Source: CANJUD01 sp043750035 (GTDB lineage Bacteria > Bacteroidota > Bacteroidia > UKL13-3). Taken from it: 8,109 nucleotides of DNA. The notes below the pieces were generated by a model. The model was given only the letters and a program-made list of their open reading frames with translations, searched no databases and was not told the DNA's origin. Numbering within the stretch: position 1 is the first letter of the stretch; each line of letters begins with the position of its first letter. Made by a program: the position numbers and the translations under genes. The stretch lies in assembly GCA_043750035.1 (NCBI GenBank), contig JAYVCI010000151.1, positions 1 to 8,109 on the forward strand, read 5' to 3'. Positions 5,760 to 8,109 of this stretch are shown here, piece after piece.

Positions 5760-7280
5760 GTGTCGCTGTTCAATACTTTCTATAGCTGGTACCTGCGGAA
5801 ACGCAGTGATCAAGTGGCTGCCATGATGGAAGACCCGCATCTTGGGCAGCATGCTTTGTTCCGCCATTTGGTGGATGAGGCCAAGAATACTGATTGGGGG
5901 CAACTGCATGGTTATCGCAGTATTCAGAATATTGAACAGTTTAAAAGCAGGGTGCCGATTAGCAACTACGAAAAAATCTCTCCCTGGATAGAACGCATGA
6001 TGCGGGGCGAACAAAACATATTATGGCCGGGTGAAATAAAATGGTTTGCCAAATCGAGCGGTACTACCAATGACAAGAGCAAATACATACCCGTTAGTTA
6101 TGAGTGTGTAGAAGACTGCCACCTAAAGGCTACCCGCGATTTGCTTTCTATATATTGTTCGCAAGTGCCCGACACAAAAGTATTTTCGGGCAAGGGGTTG
6201 GTAATGGGCGGTAGCCACCAGGTAAATAACATGGGCGGCAATTCATACTATGGCGACCTGAGTGCCGTGCTGATGATGAACTTGCCTTTTTGGGTACATT
6301 TTATCCGCACACCCGATTTGTCCGTTGCGTTGCTTTCTGACTGGGAAGACAAGATTGATAAAATGGCCCGGGCAACTATTAAAGATGATGTTACCAATAT
6401 TTCCGGCGTGCCTACTTGGACCATGGTTTTGGCCGAAAAAATATTTGAACTTACGGGCAAAAACGACCTTACCGATGTGTGGCCAAACTTAGAATTATAT
6501 GTTCATGGCGGTGTTAGTTTTACACCTTACAGAAACAGGTTTAAAGAGCTTACCGCCAAAAAGCCCATCAACTTTATGGAAACATATAATGCCAGTGAAG
6601 GATTTTTTGGTTTGCAAAACGACCTCAAGCAAAACGATTTATTATTGATGACCGACTACGGAATTTTCTATGAGTTTATGCCCATGGAATATTATGGTAC
6701 CGATCATCCCAAAACACATTTATTGCACGAGGTAGAGCTTAACAAAGAATACGCACTTATTATATCAACCAACTCGGGTTTATGGCGATATTTGGTAGGC
6801 GATACTATAAGATTTACGTCTACAAAACCCTATAAGTTTACCATTACAGGCAGAACCCGACATTATATAAATGCGTTTGGAGAAGAACTGATGATAGACA
6901 ATGCTGATAGAGCAATAGCTTTTGCATCGCAGCATACAGAGGCGGCTGTGAGAGATTATACCGCAGCTCCTATATATTTTGAAGGTGGCGAAAGACCCAC
7001 ACATCAATGGTTAATCGAATTTGAAAAAGAGCCCAACGACTTTCATGCCTTTTGCAGATTATTAGACGAGAACCTGCAATCGCTGAACAGCGATTACGAA
7101 GCAAAAAGATATAAGAACATGGCCATGCAAATGCCCAAAGTGCAGATGGTTGCCAACGGTACTTTCCACCAGTGGCTCAAATCGAAAGGCAAGCTGGGCG
7201 GGCAACACAAAGTGCCCCGTTTGTGCAATGATAGAAGTATTATAGAAGAAGTAATGCACACTGTGGAAGTAATGGGATAG
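5760..7280 (+). CDS. GH3-family acyl-adenylate-forming protein
   Basis: A 506-residue protein of the GH3 family, whose plant members adenylate a carboxylic acid (for example indole-acetate or jasmonate) and join it to an amino acid. Bacterial members are mostly uncharacterised, so the substrate is unknown. Visible motifs are the ATP loop SSGTTNDKSKYIP at 99-111, YNASEGFFG at 276-284 (motif II), YLVGDTIRF at 344-352 (motif III), GRTRHYINAFGEELM at 364-378, and a lysine-containing GKLGGQHKVPR at 477-487. The length fits bacterial family members. No signal peptide is seen. The only usable start covering the conserved N-terminus (MSLFNTFYSWYLRKR) is GTG 5760, because an in-frame TAG lies at 5745-5747. 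The next ATG (5824) would remove about 21 residues that resemble the N-terminus of relatives. A good promoter match ends eight bases before the GTG. Confidence 0.9.
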   Translation: MSLFNTFYSWYLRKRSDQVAAMMEDPHLGQHALFRHLVDEAKNTDWGQLHGYRSIQNIEQFKSRVPISNYEKISPWIERMMRGEQNILWPGEIKWFAKSSGTTNDKSKYIPVSYECVEDCHLKATRDLLSIYCSQVPDTKVFSGKGLVMGGSHQVNNMGGNSYYGDLSAVLMMNLPFWVHFIRTPDLSVALLSDWEDKIDKMARATIKDDVTNISGVPTWTMVLAEKIFELTGKNDLTDVWPNLELYVHGGVSFTPYRNRFKELTAKKPINFMETYNASEGFFGLQNDLKQNDLLLMTDYGIFYEFMPMEYYGTDHPKTHLLHEVELNKEYALIISTNSGLWRYLVGDTIRFTSTKPYKFTITGRTRHYINAFGEELMIDNADRAIAFASQHTEAAVRDYTAAPIYFEGGERPTHQWLIEFEKEPNDFHAFCRLLDENLQSLNSDYEAKRYKNMAMQMPKVQMVANGTFHQWLKSKGKLGGQHKVPRLCNDRSIIEEVMHTVEVMG

Positions 7281-7314
7281 GTTGGGCGGTGCTAGGCAAA
7301 ATATACCGCACACC

Positions 7315-7334
7315 TACCGAAAAACGGTAATTTT
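7315..7334 (+). terminator. weak candidate terminator after the GH3 gene
   Basis: TACCG (7315-7319), a five-A loop, CGGTA (7325-7329), then ATTTT. The stem is only five base pairs, so this is a weak candidate. It sits 35 bases after the GH3 stop and between convergent genes, where a terminator is expected. The rest of 7281-7435 shows no gene. Confidence 0.3.
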
Positions 7335-7435
7335 ATATTCACTAACTACTGCCATTACAATTAACATTCAAGAAAAACCCCCACCCCGTGCCGCCTAGTT
7401 TCAAATAACGAGGCCCGCCAGCCATACCGCAATCA

Positions 7436-8109
7436 CTAAATTATTTTAGCCGCGGCCTCCAGGCCATTTAAAGATGTTTGCCACTGGATCAGTGCCAGGG
7501 CTTTGTTGATATCGGCATCGTGAAGGCCCAGTATGTCTTGCAGTTCAATAAGCAGTGGGGTGTATTCGGCGGGTTTGTTTTCTTGAATTAGCATAAATAA
7601 TTTGTTCAGCTTTTTCTGGGTAGGTACGTACCTATCAGAGGCACCTAAAACATTGCTCAGTACATTGTTTATTTGTTTTTCAATAAAGTCGGATTCTAGT
7701 CTTTCAATCTGATTGTGGCTGATAACGTACATTGTTCCGCTCTGGAAATTTGCGACAACGGTGGGCACGTGCGTTGTAATAAAAAACTGCACTTTGGGGA
7801 AAAGCACTTGTATAATTTCTATAGCTTTTGCCTGCCATTTAGGGTGCAGGTGAAGGCCTATTTCATCGATTGTTACCACACCAAAAACTGAATCAGTGAT
7901 TTGCTCCAAAGTTAGCCATGGGTTTAATTGCGATGCTCTCCACACCAGGTCGAAAATCAGATATACCAGATTTCTGAACCCATCAGAATAATAGCTGATG
8001 GGCAGATTGTGCTCTTCATCGTAGTTTACAAAAAGTTCATTGTTGAAATCAGGGTCTTGGTATATTTTTAAGGAAAAATCTGCTGGCAGGTCCAGGAATA
8101 AAATCAAGG
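7436..8109 (-). CDS. AAA/ABC-type ATPase, C-terminal part (AAA_21 or OLD-like), cut by window edge
   Basis: The frame enters from the right edge and ends at TAG 7436-7438, giving 224 visible codons. The leftmost possible start inside the window is a TTG at 8107, which I take as an internal leucine codon because the Walker A region is absent. Counting from there, SYYSDGFRNL (38-47) is the ABC-like signature, VFGVVTIDE (74-82) is Walker B with catalytic Glu, HLHPKW (86-91) follows as in AAA_21 proteins, and FFITTHVPTVV (108-118) is the switch histidine region. About 90 further residues form a mainly helical tail. Such ATPases occur as overcoming-lysogenization-defect (OLD)-type, Septu-type, retron-linked or stand-alone proteins, many implicated in phage defence. 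No partner lies downstream: only 155 bases separate the stop from the convergent GH3 gene. Any partner would have to be upstream, outside the window. The exact system cannot be assigned. Confidence 0.85.
   Translation of the reverse strand, partial: LILFLDLPADFSLKIYQDPDFNNELFVNYDEEHNLPISYYSDGFRNLVYLIFDLVWRASQLNPWLTLEQITDSVFGVVTIDEIGLHLHPKWQAKAIEIIQVLFPKVQFFITTHVPTVVANFQSGTMYVISHNQIERLESDFIEKQINNVLSNVLGASDRYVPTQKKLNKLFMLIQENKPAEYTPLLIELQDILGLHDADINKALALIQWQTSLNGLEAAAKII

Noticed and set aside
7286..7309. GCGGT/ACCGC inverted pair as a terminator
   Set aside because: The stem is five base pairs with a 14-base loop and no following T-run.
7436..8109. Calling a Septu or retron defence system
   Set aside because: Only the C-terminal part of the ATPase is visible and no nuclease, reverse transcriptase or noncoding RNA is seen beside it. 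The evidence supports the ATPase family only.

Overview
The window looks like a chromosomal segment of a Bacteroidota bacterium, probably an environmental or uncultivated member. The evidence is a type IX secretion (T9SS) C-terminal sorting domain, a Bacteroidota-type surface repeat protein, an archaeal/eukaryote-type prolyl-tRNA synthetase of the form found in Bacteroides relatives, a bacterial GH3-family protein, weak Shine-Dalgarno sequences, and several matches to the Bacteroidota promoter pattern (TTG, about 20 bases, TAnnTTTG).

Left part (1-1880, minus strand): two secreted-protein genes read leftward as a tightly coupled pair. The first encodes a small T9SS cargo-like protein of 159 residues. 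Its stop overlaps the start of the second in a TAATG junction. The second is a long exported protein that runs off the window, open for all 467 visible codons. It has a signal peptide, a conserved N-terminal module and nine tandem repeats of about 29 residues. It is easy to miss because its stop lies outside the window and the opposite strand carries long open frames. A good promoter match lies just upstream of the pair.

Middle part (2111-5630, plus strand): proS (prolyl-tRNA synthetase), a manC-type mannose-1-phosphate guanylyltransferase and rsgA (ribosome-assembly GTPase) follow one another. manC and rsgA share another TAATG overlap. The functions (translation, GDP-mannose supply, ribosome maturation) are not one pathway; the grouping looks like growth-linked co-expression.

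Right part (5631-8109): a short intergenic region with tandem heptamers and hairpins precedes a GH3-family protein. That gene can only start at a GTG lying a few bases after a well-matched promoter, so its mRNA may be leaderless. Convergent to it is the C-terminal part of an AAA/ABC-type ATPase (AAA_21 or OLD-like), cut by the window edge.

The two larger intergenic regions share short sequence blocks, one direct and one inverted, within hairpin-forming stretches. This suggests decayed copies of a dispersed intergenic repeat. I see no RNA genes, insertion sequences or CRISPR array. I did not find a convincing new multi-gene system. The most unusual items are the repeat protein with its coupled T9SS partner, the possible leaderless GTG gene, and the ATPase with no partner downstream.
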